The position numbers and the translations under genes are program-made. Below are positions 47,690-59,015 of a stretch of 64,000 nt of DNA, piece by piece. The DNA is taken from the NCBI GenBank assembly GCA_000697665.1, contig KL197733.1, positions 356,333 to 420,332 of the forward strand, read 5' to 3'. The stretch comes from Jaapia argillacea MUCL 33604 (Eukaryota; Basidiomycota; Agaricomycetes; Jaapiales; Jaapiaceae). Every line of letters begins with the position of its first letter. Positions within the stretch are counted from its first letter, which is position 1. Below the pieces are notes generated by a model. It was not told where the DNA came from. It ran no database searches and saw only the letters and a program-made list of their open reading frames with translations.

Positions 47690-49186
47690 TCAGACCATAC
47701 CGAGGCATGATCCGAGATACTGCAGCCGCTTCGCAAGCTCCCAAATCTCGAACGATGTGAGATCAGGGACAGTTGTGCCCGCGGTTCGCGAGTAACGTCT
47801 ACGACCGAGCATCGCCTCGATATCCGCTATCTCACGAACATTCTCAGCGCTCAGCGGTCTCCGACTTGTAGCAAGGTGATCGACAATCGCCCTCCGCTCT
47901 TTTTCCATCCCCCAAACGGCCGAGCCTTTATCCTCCCCAAATTCCTCCTCAGTTGGAGCTGTCGATAGGGCAAGTAGCTGGTTCCAGTAAGTTATTGGGA
48001 CTGGGGCTGACTTCTTCTGCTCTTCAGGCCTGGGGTCTGGAGACGGGGTTGGATGTGTTTGGGAGGCGGGGTTTGCGGTGCTGGGGAGAGGTGTGACAGC
48101 AACGGGACCAAGATGAAGCGGCTGGAGAGGTGTCAATGTTGGTGAGATTATAAAGACTCGTCCCTAAACGAGATCGCACCTCGACTATGACCGGCCCATC
48201 AACAGATTCAGGAGCTGAGAAAGGTGATTTTTGAATAGGTGGGGCAATCGCCCCCACGAAGGTCTGGATTTTATCATGTCCGAGCAGCACAGCACCGGTT
48301 CTGACATCCTGTCGGAGCTGCGAAATCTTAATAACTTCGTCTAACCCAAGACGTTCTCCTTCTTTCTTCGTCAAAGCTTCAGGGCGCTCACAAATGGCGA
48401 CGTAAGCGTCCTGAAGCCACTCAGGTATGTCATATTGGCGACCGACTAAAATCTTGTCGACGGGGGAGGCCAAGGGGAAGAGTTCCCTGATGGCGAGAGA
48501 ACGAATCGTGGTGAATGACCACTTGGTCGCAAGGGCTAGGACCGAGGTCCATTCGTCGACGGTAGTGGCTGTGTGCTTATCGAAATTACTGAAAAACGAG
48601 ATGAGCAACGCAAGGAGGGCAATGGGCTGAGTTAGGCATACGTGGGATACAAAATTCCGAGAAAGGTCACGAAATAGACGATTGATACGCCATCGAGCAG
48701 AACGGGATAAGTCTCTGAGGAAGGGCCGTGTTGCGAAAGCAAGGTCCTAAAGTACTCCGAGTCTCGCTTGAAGAAGAAAGAGTGAAGCCTGAAAAGGGTG
48801 TCCTCAACCTGATAGAATTCCCGTAGGGTAAGGAACAATGAGGCAGAAAAGGTTGCAGAACGTGGAATGCCACGTACCAAGAAGACTACCATATCGTCAT
48901 GGATATAGAACGATTCGTGTTTCTTTGGAGCAAGAAGAGCGCCTGGGTCAGGGAAAGGAGGTCCAGCGACGTCGCCAACGCCAGCCAATTTTTCAACGAC
49001 TGTATCGCTCAATGATCCTTTATCATCCAGGGTATGTGAAGACAACGATTCACCCTCCCCAACATCCTCAAAATCGGATACTTCAGAGGGGGTAGGGGAA
49101 AGCGAAGCATCTGACCATGTCTTGGAACTGGGAGCTGGAATATCGCTCGAGTCGATTGCAGATTCGGTCTGGTTGGGGTAGTTCAT
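47690..49186 (-). CDS. BTB/POZ domain protein, array copy B
   Basis: Exons 49186-48878, 48808-48642, 48588-48180 and 48121-47690 give 438 aa. The ATG at 49186 (MNYPNQTESAID) is chosen; an upstream extension starts only with GTG. Exons 2 and 3 have the same lengths (167 and 409 nt) as in the other copies. The 69-bp intron 1 has no stop and keeps frame, so retention would insert 23 residues in the middle of the BTB fold. Exon 4 is somewhat shorter than in A, D and E, and lacks the segment before the final WELAKRLQYLG-like helix. Function as for copy A. Confidence 0.85.
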
Positions 49187-49737
49187 GGCGGTGGTCACTT
49201 GCAGAGCTTAGAGCTGTGCACCTCGAGGCAGATGACGAACGGAATTGAGACTGATTGAGAACGTTCCCGGAACAAGGTTGTGGTGGGCGCTCATCTCAAG
49301 GCAGGGAGAGATTCAGCAGTATACACCCTGGGCCGGAGCCGCAAGGAAAGGTCAAGTCAACGGTGAAGGACTCAAGTTGATGGTTAAGGAAGCTCGACAA
49401 GACCGTCACTCGGTAGGCAATTGTTCCGACTACTTCAAGTATTGGCTTGAGTACTGGATGCTCCGCCGTGTGTATATCTATCTATCTATCTATCTATCTC
49501 CCAATATGAGCGCACAGACGGCATCGGACGTGGAACTGGTACTGGCACACATTCTTTGAGAGGGTAGGAGGGGTCGACAACGATGCAAGGTTACAGAGCT
49601 ATTGATCGCCAAAAGTATTTTGCATCCCAATGTACATCATCAACCCCACCGTCACTCCTTTATCATCCCTGAACCCCCAACCTAGTCGAATGTCGTCCCT
49701 CACAACACAAAATTATGCAACAACCAGACTCTTATCA
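49187..49737. other. Intergenic region between BTB copies C and B, with a bS6m-derived fragment
   Basis: Next to copy B lies the shared array promoter. At 49477-49500 is a TCTA tetranucleotide run. From about 49515 to 49705 the sequence is a diverged copy of the bS6m 3' flank at 44955-45145. No intact gene. Confidence 0.6.
49477..49500. repeat. (TCTA)n microsatellite
   Basis: About six consecutive TCTA units lie exactly at the left side of the duplicated bS6m flank. Confidence 0.9.
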
Positions 49738-51462
49738 TCAGGCTATATCTAAGTGCAATCCGAGTCCCTGCAGTCGCTTTGCCAGCTCCCAAATCCCAGA
49801 GGGTGTCATCCGAGTGCATCTGCATACTTTGTTCATGGAAATGGGCCGGTCTAACTGGTCCCTGATACCCGCAATCTCGCGGGCATCTTCAGCACTCAAC
49901 TTTCTCCTCTTTGCAGCACGGTCACTCACGATCCGCTCCCACTCACTCAACATCCCCGTAATTACCAGAGATTTGCCTCCCAAATCGAAATCTTCGTCGC
50001 TCGGAGCTGTCGGTAGTCGAAGGAGCTGAGCCCAACAAGTAATAGGGGTCGGAGTTGGCTCAGTCTCCTGGTCGAACCCAGAAACCGGAGAAGGTATGGG
50101 TGGCGCTTGGGAAGCGGGAGTAGGATGGCCGGGGACATGAATGGTGGAATCGCTAGAAGAATGTGTCCCACTCTGGGCACAACTAAAGGGCGGGTCGTTC
50201 CATATATCATTGCTAGTCAACAAGGATGGCGTCATTGGTCCTGATGGATCAATCCGACCGGCCGTTACAGTTTTCTGCGCCACGCAGGGTACAGATTCCT
50301 GGAGCTCACGACCAGGAGACCTAGTCGCATCTCCATGCCGATCTTGAGTGGCAATTGCCACACCAGAATGAAGGGTCTGATGAGAATGCATCAATGTCAA
50401 TCAGATCATACGGACCAGTTCCTCAATACGATCCTACCTTGAGCTCCTTGGGTCCACCTGTGGATTCAGAAACATGCAAATCGACGGAGTGCGCCTTTTG
50501 GATGGGTGGTACAATCGCACCTACGATCATCTGGATTTCATGGTGTTGAAGGACTATAGCCCCTGTCCTGACGTCCTGTCTAAGCTGTGAAATCTTGATG
50601 ACTTCATCTAATCCAAGTCTTTCGCCTTCTTTCTTCGTCAAAGCGTTCGGGGGCGCACAAACAGCAACGTAAGCATCCCGAAGCCATTCGGGTATGTCGT
50701 ATTGACGTCCGACCACAATCTTGTCAACAGGAGACGCCAAGGGAAAGAGTTCCCTGATCGCGAGAGAACGAAGTGTGGTGAACGACCACTTGGTCGCGAG
50801 GGCGAGGACTGAGATCCATTCGTCTACGGTTGCCACTGTGTGCTTGGTGAAGTCACTGCGAAAGGGGATCAGTCGAGGATGAAGGACAATGGGTTGAATG
50901 GGACGCACATGGGATACAAAACTCCAAGGAAGGTCACGAAATTGACCACTGATACACCACCGAGTTTGATGGGGTGAGACTCTGAGGAAGGACTATGTTG
51001 CGAAAGTAGGGTCCTGAAGTACTCCGAGTCTCGTTGGAAGAAGAAAGAGTGGACCTTGAAAAGGGTGTCCTCAACCTGATAGATTTGATGGTTCAGAAAC
51101 AACGATGCTGAATAACTTTCAGGGCGCGGAACGCGCACCAAGAATACTGCCATATTGTCATGGATATAGAACAATTCGTGTTTCTTTGGAGTTAAAAGTG
51201 CACTTGGAGAAGCGGAGGGTGCTTCGGCATCGCTTCTGCGAACTAGGTGGCCAACACTGGCAGACTGACCAGCGGCTGCACTACTAAATGATCCTCCGCC
51301 ATCCAGGGTATGTGAAGACAATGATTCGCCCTCCCCGACATCCTCAAAATCGGATACTTCTGAAGTGGCGGGGGAGAGTGGAGCATCTGAGCGTGTCCTA
51401 GGTGTCGGAGCTGGTATATCACTCGCTTCAATAGCTGATTCGGAATGGCGGGCGTGGTTCAT
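49738..51462 (-). CDS. BTB/POZ domain protein, array copy C (most divergent)
   Basis: Exons 51462-51139, 51075-50909, 50855-50438 and 50376-49738 give 515 aa. Exons 1 and 2 keep the array pattern (FEDVGEGESLSSHTLD; VEDTLFKVHSFFFQRDSEYF), and exon 2 is again 167 nt. Exon 3 is 418 nt, nine longer than the 409 of its sisters. Exon 4 is 639 nt against about 450 elsewhere, with extra sequence before the conserved ITCWAQLLRLPTAPSDEDF; it ends GIWELAKRLQGLGLHLDIA. Intron 1 (63 bp) lacks stops and stays in frame. The divergence suggests the oldest copy or relaxed constraint on the C-terminus. Role as for copy A. Confidence 0.83.
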
Positions 51463-52217
51463 GGTCAGAGTCAGAGGTTAAGGTGGCACAATTTGAGGCA
51501 GATGAATTCCGGATTGAGATGAAGTGTGGCGTCATCAATCCCAGCGCCAACCGTCACAGGGGTCACCGATCACGCGATCACGTGTTAAGCTAGGTTACGC
51601 TGGATCGTGGCTTGGACTCGGAGGTAGTGTTAGTTCTTTCAGAATATCATGACTGAGCACCCTGGGCTCCTACATACTGAACCCTAGGCTGGTAACCACC
51701 CTGTCTATATCTGACAACAATATGGATGCAGAATTCTATCAACAAATCTGCATCCAAAGTGTCGACTCACAGACTGGCGGGCTGGTGATTAGCCTAACTG
51801 AACCCTGCCAAGTGAAGAGCGAAGACGAGAGAATTCGATCAAGTTCGGCCATGCCGCACGGACGGGCGTTGAAAGCCACAGAGGCTTTGGCCCCTTCATT
51901 TTCACCCGCCACCAGTCACTTCAAGTCCTGGACAATCCCCTTGCTTCATCCTACTAGGGTTCTGATTCGATGAATGGTGATTCACTATGCATCCAACTAC
52001 GCAAGGGATGTTTAATGATACTGGTAAAAATTTAAGTACAGTGTGCAAACATTGTTGAGCATTCCCCTCTTATATCCCTATCCTCCGAAAACTGCTCTCT
52101 CGAAATTGGTATGACAGTCTCCCAAGCAAGACCAATCCACCACCCCCATCCCCACCCGTACCTCAAACTCCAAACCACTTGATCGCCGTTCCCCCGAAAA
52201 ATCGACTCCTATCAGGA
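51463..52217. other. Intergenic region between BTB copies D and C
   Basis: It contains copy C promoter sequence and, at about 51790-52070, a block related to 45195-45400. Near 52075-52130 is a relic related to the C-terminal codons of the sixth BTB gene. No intact gene. Confidence 0.5.
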
Positions 52218-53706
52218 TCAGGCCAAACCGAGGCATGATCCAAGATGCTTCAGCCGCTTCGCCAAATCCCACAGCTCTAAGGATGTGAGATCGGGGACGT
52301 CATAATAGGTCGTGCAGTACCCGATTGTCTCCTGAAATGGACGTGTACGACCTAGCATCACCTTGATATCCGCCATCTCGCGAGCATGCTTGGCACTCAG
52401 CGGTCTCCTGCTTGCAGCAAGGTCATTCTCAATCTTCTGCAGCTCATTTTGCATCCCAGAAACTGCCGGACGTTTATCCTTCCCGAACTCTTCCTCAGTT
52501 GGAGCTGTCGATAGAGCAAGTAGCTGGTTCCAGTAAGTGATGGGGACCGGATCTTGCTTCATCTCCTCTTCGGGTTCAGCGTCTAGAGACTGGGTTGCAT
52601 GTGCCCGGGGGACGGGGGTGGTGTCGCTGGGGACAGGCATGACAGTAGCTGGACCAGTATGAAGTGTCTGGAAGCAGGTGCGGAGATCAATGAGATTGTA
52701 AAGACTCGTTCTTCAATGAGATCCCACCTCAGCTATTTCCGGTCCATCAGCAAATTTAGGATCTGAGAAGGGTGCTTTTTGAATGATCGGGGCAATCGAC
52801 CCTACGAAGGTCTGAATTTCGCCACGTCCGAGCAACAGAGCGCCCGTTCTGACATCCTGTCGGAGCTGTGAAATCTTGATAACTTCGTCTAACCCAAGTC
52901 GTTCCCCTTCTTTCTTCGTCAAAGCTTCAGGACGCTCACAAACGGCAATGTAAGCATCCTGAAGCCATTCAGGTATGTCATATTGGTGACCGACTACAAT
53001 CTTGTCGACGGGGGAGGCCAAGGGGAAGAGTTCCCTGATGGCAAGAGAGCGAATCGTGGTGAACGACCACTTAGTCGCAAGGGCTAGGACTGAGGTCCAT
53101 TCGTCGGCGGTGGTCGCTGTGCACTTGGAGAAGTCGCTGCAAAACGAAATCAGTAGGGTTTGGAGGATGATGGGTTGAATGGGACGTACGTGGGGTACAA
53201 AACTCCGAGGAAGGTCTCAAAATCGGCGACTGATATGCCATCGAGCTTAATGGGATATGTCTCTGAGGAAGGGCCATGTTGGGAAAGTAAGGTCCTAAAA
53301 TACTCTGAGTCTCGCTTGAAGAAGAAAGAGTGAACCCTGAAAAGGGTGTCCTCAACCTGATAGATCCCGGCAGGGTAATGAACAACGATGCTCAAAAGGT
53401 TGCAGAGGGTGGAATACGTACCAAGAAGACTACCATATCATCATGGATATAGAACGACTTGTGCTTTTTTGGAACGAAAAGAGCACCTGAGGAAGCGGAA
53501 GGAGGTCCGGCATCGCCTCCGCTGACTGCGTTGCCAACTCCAGCAGCTATTCCAAAAACTGTACCGCTTAGCGATTCACCCTCCCCAACATCTTCAAAAT
53601 CGGACACATCTGAAGTAGTGGGGGAGAGAGAAGCATCTGACCATGTTTTCGAACTGAGAGCTGGTTTTGCGTCGATAGCAGAATCGGTTTGGTGGAGATA
53701 GGTCAT
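52218..53706 (-). CDS. BTB/POZ domain protein, array copy D
   Basis: Exons 53706-53422, 53356-53190, 53136-52728 and 52667-52218 give 436 aa. The BTB core (IHDDMVVFL, then VEDTLFRVHSFFFKRDSEYF) and the exon 3 helical block (DIPEWLQDAYIAVCERPEAL) are close to copy A, as is exon 4 (QDPVPITYWNQLLALSTAPT). The leader in exon 1 is shorter than in other copies owing to a missing Gly/Ser stretch. It is probably the closest sister of copy A. Role as for copy A. Confidence 0.85.
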
Positions 53707-54341
53707 CGTTCAAGCTGGTCGTCACTTGCAGAGAGATTCACAGCTGTGCGCCTCGAGGCAGATGAACGAGTCCCAGAATAAGGTTGTGATTGGCGCTCAT
53801 CTCAAGGCTGGGGGAGATTCAGAACTGCCAGTATAGACCCTGTGTTGGAGAGGCTTTACATTTGCATGATTCTACGAGAGCCAACGGCGAAGGAATCATG
53901 TTGATGATCAAGTTACTCGGACAATACCGTCACTCGGGACAACCTAGTCAGAGTCAAAGCTTTGACCTCTTCGTCTTTACACATCCGTACCACCAATCAA
54001 TCCGACTACTTCAAGCTGGATACTACTCCCCTTGATTTGTCCTGGGGTTCTGATACGACGAATGCTGATTTGCTACGCATCGAACTACGCAAAGCAAGTT
54101 TCAAATTGGTACAGTACAGAGTTATGTGCAAATGTCGTCGACTTCAAAGGAACTTGAGCATTTCCCTCCATTCTTATCCTCCCAAAGACTGCTCTCTCGA
54201 AATCTGTACGACAGTCTCCCAAGAATGACAAAGCCTCCACCCCCCCAATCTCCGCCCCCTTACTCATACCTCTAACTCCAAACCACTCGATCGCTGCTCC
54301 CCCGACAAACCGAAAATAGGCAAAAACTCCAACTCTTGTCA
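53707..54341. other. Intergenic region between BTB copies E and D
   Basis: It contains the shared promoter next to copy D and, around 54140-54220, a clear relic of the C-terminal coding end of a BTB gene (minus-strand reading ends GNAQVPLK). No intact gene. Confidence 0.55.
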
Positions 54342-55868
54342 TCAGGGCGCACCAAGGCGTGATCCGAGATGTTGCACACGCTTCGCCAACTCCCACATCT
54401 CGAAGGATGTGAGATCAGGGACTTCAGAACGGCGCGTGCCATACCCGGGGATTGTCTCCACATGTGACCGTGTACGACGTAGCATCGCGCTGATATCGGT
54501 AATCTCGCGAGCATATTTGGCACTCAACGGTCTCCTGCTTGCAGCAAGGTCTTCCACAATCTTCCACAACTCTGATTCCATCCTCGAAACTATGGGCTTT
54601 TTATTTTCCCCGAATTCTTCCTCAGTTGGAGCTGTCGATAGAGCAAGAAGTTGGTTCCAGTAAGTGATCGGGACTGGATCTTGCTTCATCTGCTCCTCGG
54701 GTTCGGCGTCTGGAGACGGGGTTGGATGCACTTGGGAATCGGGGGTGGTGTTGCTGGGAGGCACGACAGCACCTGAACCAGGGTGAAGCATCTGGGAAGT
54801 AGGCGGGGACATTAGTGAGATTACTATAACTCGCTCCTCAGTGAGATCGCACCTCAACTATTTCAGGTCCGTCAGCAGATTCAGAGGTTGAGAAAGGTGC
54901 TTTTTGAATAGGTGGGGCAATTGCCCCCACGAAGGTCTGTATTTCGCCACGTTCGAGCAACACAGCACTGGTTCTGACATCCTGTCTGAGCTGCGAAATC
55001 CTAATAACCTCGTCCAACCCAAGTCGTTCTCCTTCTTTCTTTGTCAAAGCTTCAGGGCGCTCACATATGGCGATGTAAGCATCCTGAAGCCATTCGGGTA
55101 TGTCGTATTGACGTCCGACCACGATTTTGTCAACGGGAGAGGCCAAGGGAAAGAGTTCCCCGATGGCTAGGGTACGAATTGTGGTGAATGACCACTTGGT
55201 TGCAAGGGCTAGGACTGAGGTCCATTCGTCGACGGTTGTGGCTGTGCTCTTGGAGAAGTCGCTGCAAACGAATTAGTAAGATATAGAGAACGATGGGTTA
55301 AATGGGACGCACGAGGGGTACAAGACTCCGAGGAGGGTCTCGAGATCGGCGACTGATACGCCGTCGAGCTTAACGGGATAAGTCTCTGAGGAAGGGCCAT
55401 GTTGGGAAAGCAGGGTCCTAAAGTACTCCGAGTCTCGCTTGAAGAAGAAAGAGTGAAGCCTGAAAAGGGTGTCCTCGACCTGATAGAATCCCGGTATGTA
55501 AGGAACAACGGTGCTCAAAAGGTTGCAGAATGTGGAACACGTACCAAGAAGACGACCATATCGTCATGGATGTAGAATGATTCGTGTTTCTTGGGAGCGA
55601 AAAGAGGGCCTGAGGAGGCGTATGGAGGTCCGGCGCCGCCTCCGCTGACTGCGTCGCCAACGCCGGCCATTTTCCCAACGATTGTATCGCTCAACGATCC
55701 TTTATCATCCAGGGCATGTGAAGACGACGATTCACCCTCCCCGACGTCCTCAAAATCGGATACTTCAGAGGGGGTAGGGGAAAGCGAAGCATCTGACCAC
55801 GTCTTGGAACTGGGAGCTGGAATATCCCTTGCGTCGATAGCAGATTCGGTATGGTGGGGGTAGTTCAT
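54342..55868 (-). CDS. BTB/POZ domain protein, array copy E
   Basis: Exons 55868-55545, 55479-55313, 55261-54853 and 54791-54342 give 449 aa. The ATG at 55868 (MNYPHHTESAIDARD) is chosen; the longer frame starts at TTG. Exons 2, 3 and 4 have the same lengths as in copies A and D (167, 409, 450 nt). Exon 1 resembles copy B (DIPAPSSKTWSDASLSP). Thus E combines a B-like leader with an A/D-like tail, which would fit recombination or gene conversion among copies. Role as for copy A. Confidence 0.85.
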
Positions 55869-56499
55869 GGTGGTGGTCACTTGCAAGGATTCTCAGAGCT
55901 GTGCGCCTCGAGGCAGACGAACGCTTTAGGGCGAGGGAGGATCGAAGTACGGCAACTTCATTTCTAGAACAAGGTTGTGATTGGCGCTCGTCCCACAGAT
56001 CTGAAGCTTGAAAGCCCACACCGTCTATGGGTGAACGATTGCTACCTTGAACACCCATCGACAATGCGTCGCTCGTTACTTGTCTGGTCAACCGTTCGTC
56101 AGTGGCCCCGGGCCATTTCAAAGTAGAAGGAAACCTCGAGCTGGAATCTTGATATGCAAAGGTCCATTTTGTCGTTTATGCCCGCCAACGACGGCTAAAC
56201 TGTAAGGAAGTCGAACCAAAATTGAAGCTGAAGGGATTGGATCAATGATTGGATCCGGGTTCGAGGAGGGAGACTTGTAAGCAAACCATTTTCGGCATAA
56301 ACCTCCGGATCTCTGGCTTCATCGTTCTCCATATGCATCTCTACGACAAAGGTCTTCTACGCGCTGGATACTTCGTGCTTGGCCCTAGGGCTCCGGTACG
56401 AGGCATCCCAACTTTTTATCCGTCCAAGGTATGCAAGACAATACACCAAAATGGTTTCGAGGCGGTACTACAAAAACACAAAGTCCCAAGAACAATCGT
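55869..56499. other. Intergenic region between the sixth BTB gene and array copy E
   Basis: It holds copy E promoter sequence and the 3' flank of the sixth BTB gene. Parts near 56340-56500 resemble 3' flanks inside the array. No gene. Confidence 0.5.
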
Positions 56500-57911
56500 T
56501 TATTTCAAAGGAACTTGAGCATTCTCCTCCTTCATTCTCATCTGCTCCCAACACAAACCCTGCTCGAAAATCTGCGGAATAGTCTCCCAGCAGTCCTCCA
56601 CTCCAAACCCGACATGCTTGTTCAGCTCCCTCACACAATCCGAACACATATTCCTCGTGACTGTATTCCAACTCTTCTTCGATAGTAAATGGATCCCTAT
56701 CGACTTTTCCTCAAAGAACCGATTCTGGTCGAGCGCGACGTAGAGTTGCTTGAGCCACTTTTGACAAGTCCAACTTTTTGGCTTGTCGGGTTTCGCAATG
56801 TCGGAGTCGGAATCGAGGACGGGTTTGTTGTGGCAGAGGGGGCTGGCTCCTTGGTTCATGAGGGCGCATTCGATCAGGTACGCATATGTGAACCTCCGAC
56901 CCATCGCCCTCATCTCATCTCTCCCAGCCAGTACCAACGCTGCGTCGTCGGCCGACAAGAAATGTCGATTCCCTTCGTTATCCACATCACCCTCCAACAG
57001 GAACTTATATCTCAACAATGCCGCGCAATACATGGCCATTGGCCTGATGATGGGATGGCCATACTCGTCTGCGAGCCTGATGGCGACGAAATGGCAGAAG
57101 GGAGGTAGACGGGCGGCGCTCTGGCCGTGTGTGAGGAACTTTTGGAGAGAGGAAGGATATATGTGTTCGAGGAGAGTGAAGCCGGAGGAGATCATTGCTT
57201 GCGACGCGTACTTGTCTCCGAGGCGAATCAAGGAGAGCGCCTGGGCATAGATTTTCTTCAGCGGTTTATCGAGATCGGGCGTCTCCCTGCAACGAGAACA
57301 AACGTCTGATCAGATGCGGCACGTTTCATCCATCCAATCAATACTCACCGACCGACATATATCCACCATAGCACGAGTTCGAAATCATCTTCATCCTCAA
57401 CGCCATCTTCAAGCACCACTTCCTCTGGTTCTATCTCTTTCGCCTTCCCTTTCCTGCTTGCCCTCTGGTTCTGTTGTGGCTGAGGCAACGAGAACATATC
57501 GTCGAAGTAGCTGATATGTTCTGCAAGCTTCGCTCGGTGGACTCTGTATCGGAGGTTTCGAAGTTGGAAGATGATATCACCATCTTCGAACCACAGAGTG
57601 GGGTGATGGTAGATTGGACGTGACCTCGTGAGTGGTTTCGGTTTGCTTGGAAGGTTGACATTCGGAATGGAGGGTGAAGCGGGAGTAGATGTCGAAGGGA
57701 CTTGGCTACTCTGGAACGCGTTTGTGTCCACCTTGGACTTGGAGGATGTGGGAGGAATGGCGGTACCCGAGGAAGGTGGTTCGGGGAATGAGGTACGAGG
57801 TCGTTTGACACCTGCTTGCTGAGAGGATGACGCTTCGTTTCCTTCAGCAGTATCATCCCGTGCACGTTTAGTACCGCGCGATGTTGTATCGTTGTTATTG
57901 CTAGTAGCCAT
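56500..57911 (-). CDS. BTB/POZ domain protein, divergent sixth gene
   Basis: Two exons, 57911-57349 and 57286-56500, give 449 aa (start ATG 57911; an upstream frame extension begins with GTG). Residues about 1-90 are disordered with a basic NLS-like string (GTKRARDD, GVKRPRTS). The BTB fold begins at TLWFEDGDIIFQLRNLRYRV and HRAKLAEHISYFDDMF, is interrupted by an acidic insertion (EPEEVVLEDGVEDEDDFE), and continues in LVLWWIYVGRETPDLDKPL and SLIRLGDKYASQAMI. The C-terminal half is a helical, Cys/Trp-containing domain (CSDCVRELNKHVGFGVEDCW) common in basidiomycete BTB proteins. Exon layout differs from the array copies, but its last 30 codons are related to relics lying between them. Function as an adaptor is inferred. 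Confidence 0.85.
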
Positions 57912-59015
57912 TGCTGCAGTCACGAAGCGGTCAAGGTGTGAATATCTGGGTCAACCAAGAGGAGGTACGTTGCAGTATTCTCGACTCCAGGAGTGGAGCT
58001 GGTGGGCGTTCAGAAGAAGTTGAGCGAAAACCACACGACGAGTCCACAGCTTATATTCCCCCTCGCGACGCTTTGAATTGATGTGGACTTTGGCCCTCAC
58101 ATTTTGGAGGGACAATGGCACGGCAAAGCCCGCCACTTCGGATCCATTCCGACATCTGGTATGATTCAAGTTTCAGTTATCTCCCTCTCACTCCTGTATC
58201 CTTGATGAGATGTTTTTTCGACCAATGTGTGAGTCAAGGGACGAGGAGGAGTTGTTCAAGCCCATGATCTTGTTCTTGTTCCATCGCTGGAGCTATGCCG
58301 CGTGATCGATGTGGGACAAAGCACGCGAGGATCACAACTGGAGCTTGGACGGTTAATTTGATCGTTTGCTCTTCCTCAGGCGCTGAAGTGCGCAGGTATC
58401 GTTATGCTTTCCTGATTCCTCAGTCTATATAAGTGGCTCATAGGTCGAAGGTTGGTAGCATCGTGTTCCGGTCGAGGATGGCTCCAGCTTTGGTCTTGTG
58501 GGAAAATCACGGTTTCAAAGTCCGCAAATTGGTCGACGCGTCTCCTCGCGTCCCTCGGCGCAAGAAATTGGCAATTTAATCTTGATTGAATCCTAAGCCC
58601 AAGGAGTATCCTGGATTCCGCCAGGGCTCAATTTCTGAACGCTGATTCATCGCGCCCCACGTTCCCCACTCTTGAAGGGAAACGCGTCGCTTCCTCCCCG
58701 GTAACTGAATTACCCGGATTTACGCGTATCGCCCACCGCGTCCGACGGTACATCGGGTCAATGTCCCCATACCTTGCCCTTGAGTTGTTCGGAGGATGCT
58801 GATGCTTCACTATGATGCCTTGCCCTTTGTCCTCGTCGTTCATTTCCCGTTTGCCCGGAAATTGCTGAATCATGCAACTCTGGACGCTTCCTCACTCACT
58901 AAGGCTTCAATCAGGGGCTCAAAAATGTGTATAAATGTTCGTGTCTCATCGACATAGTAGAGAACAACATCCAGCTCCCCCGTCTCGCACTATCAGTCAA
59001 CATCGTACAGCTGCA
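57912..59015. promoter_or_regulatory. Divergent upstream region of the sixth BTB gene and SDR1
   Basis: 1.1 kb without a gene. A TATAAA lies at 58930-58935, 86 bp before the SDR1 start, and is a plausible TATA box. A second TATATAAG at 58426-58433 is too far away to assign. No other element is claimed. Confidence 0.5.
58930..58935 (+). promoter_or_regulatory. Probable TATA box of SDR1
   Basis: TATAAA in the context GTGTATAAATG, 86 bp upstream of the ATG at 59016. Position fits a core promoter; transcription start unknown. Confidence 0.45.

Noticed and set aside
55868-55886. N-terminal extension of BTB copy E starting at 55886
   Set aside because: The extension would start at TTG; the ATG at 55868 matches the start seen in copy B.
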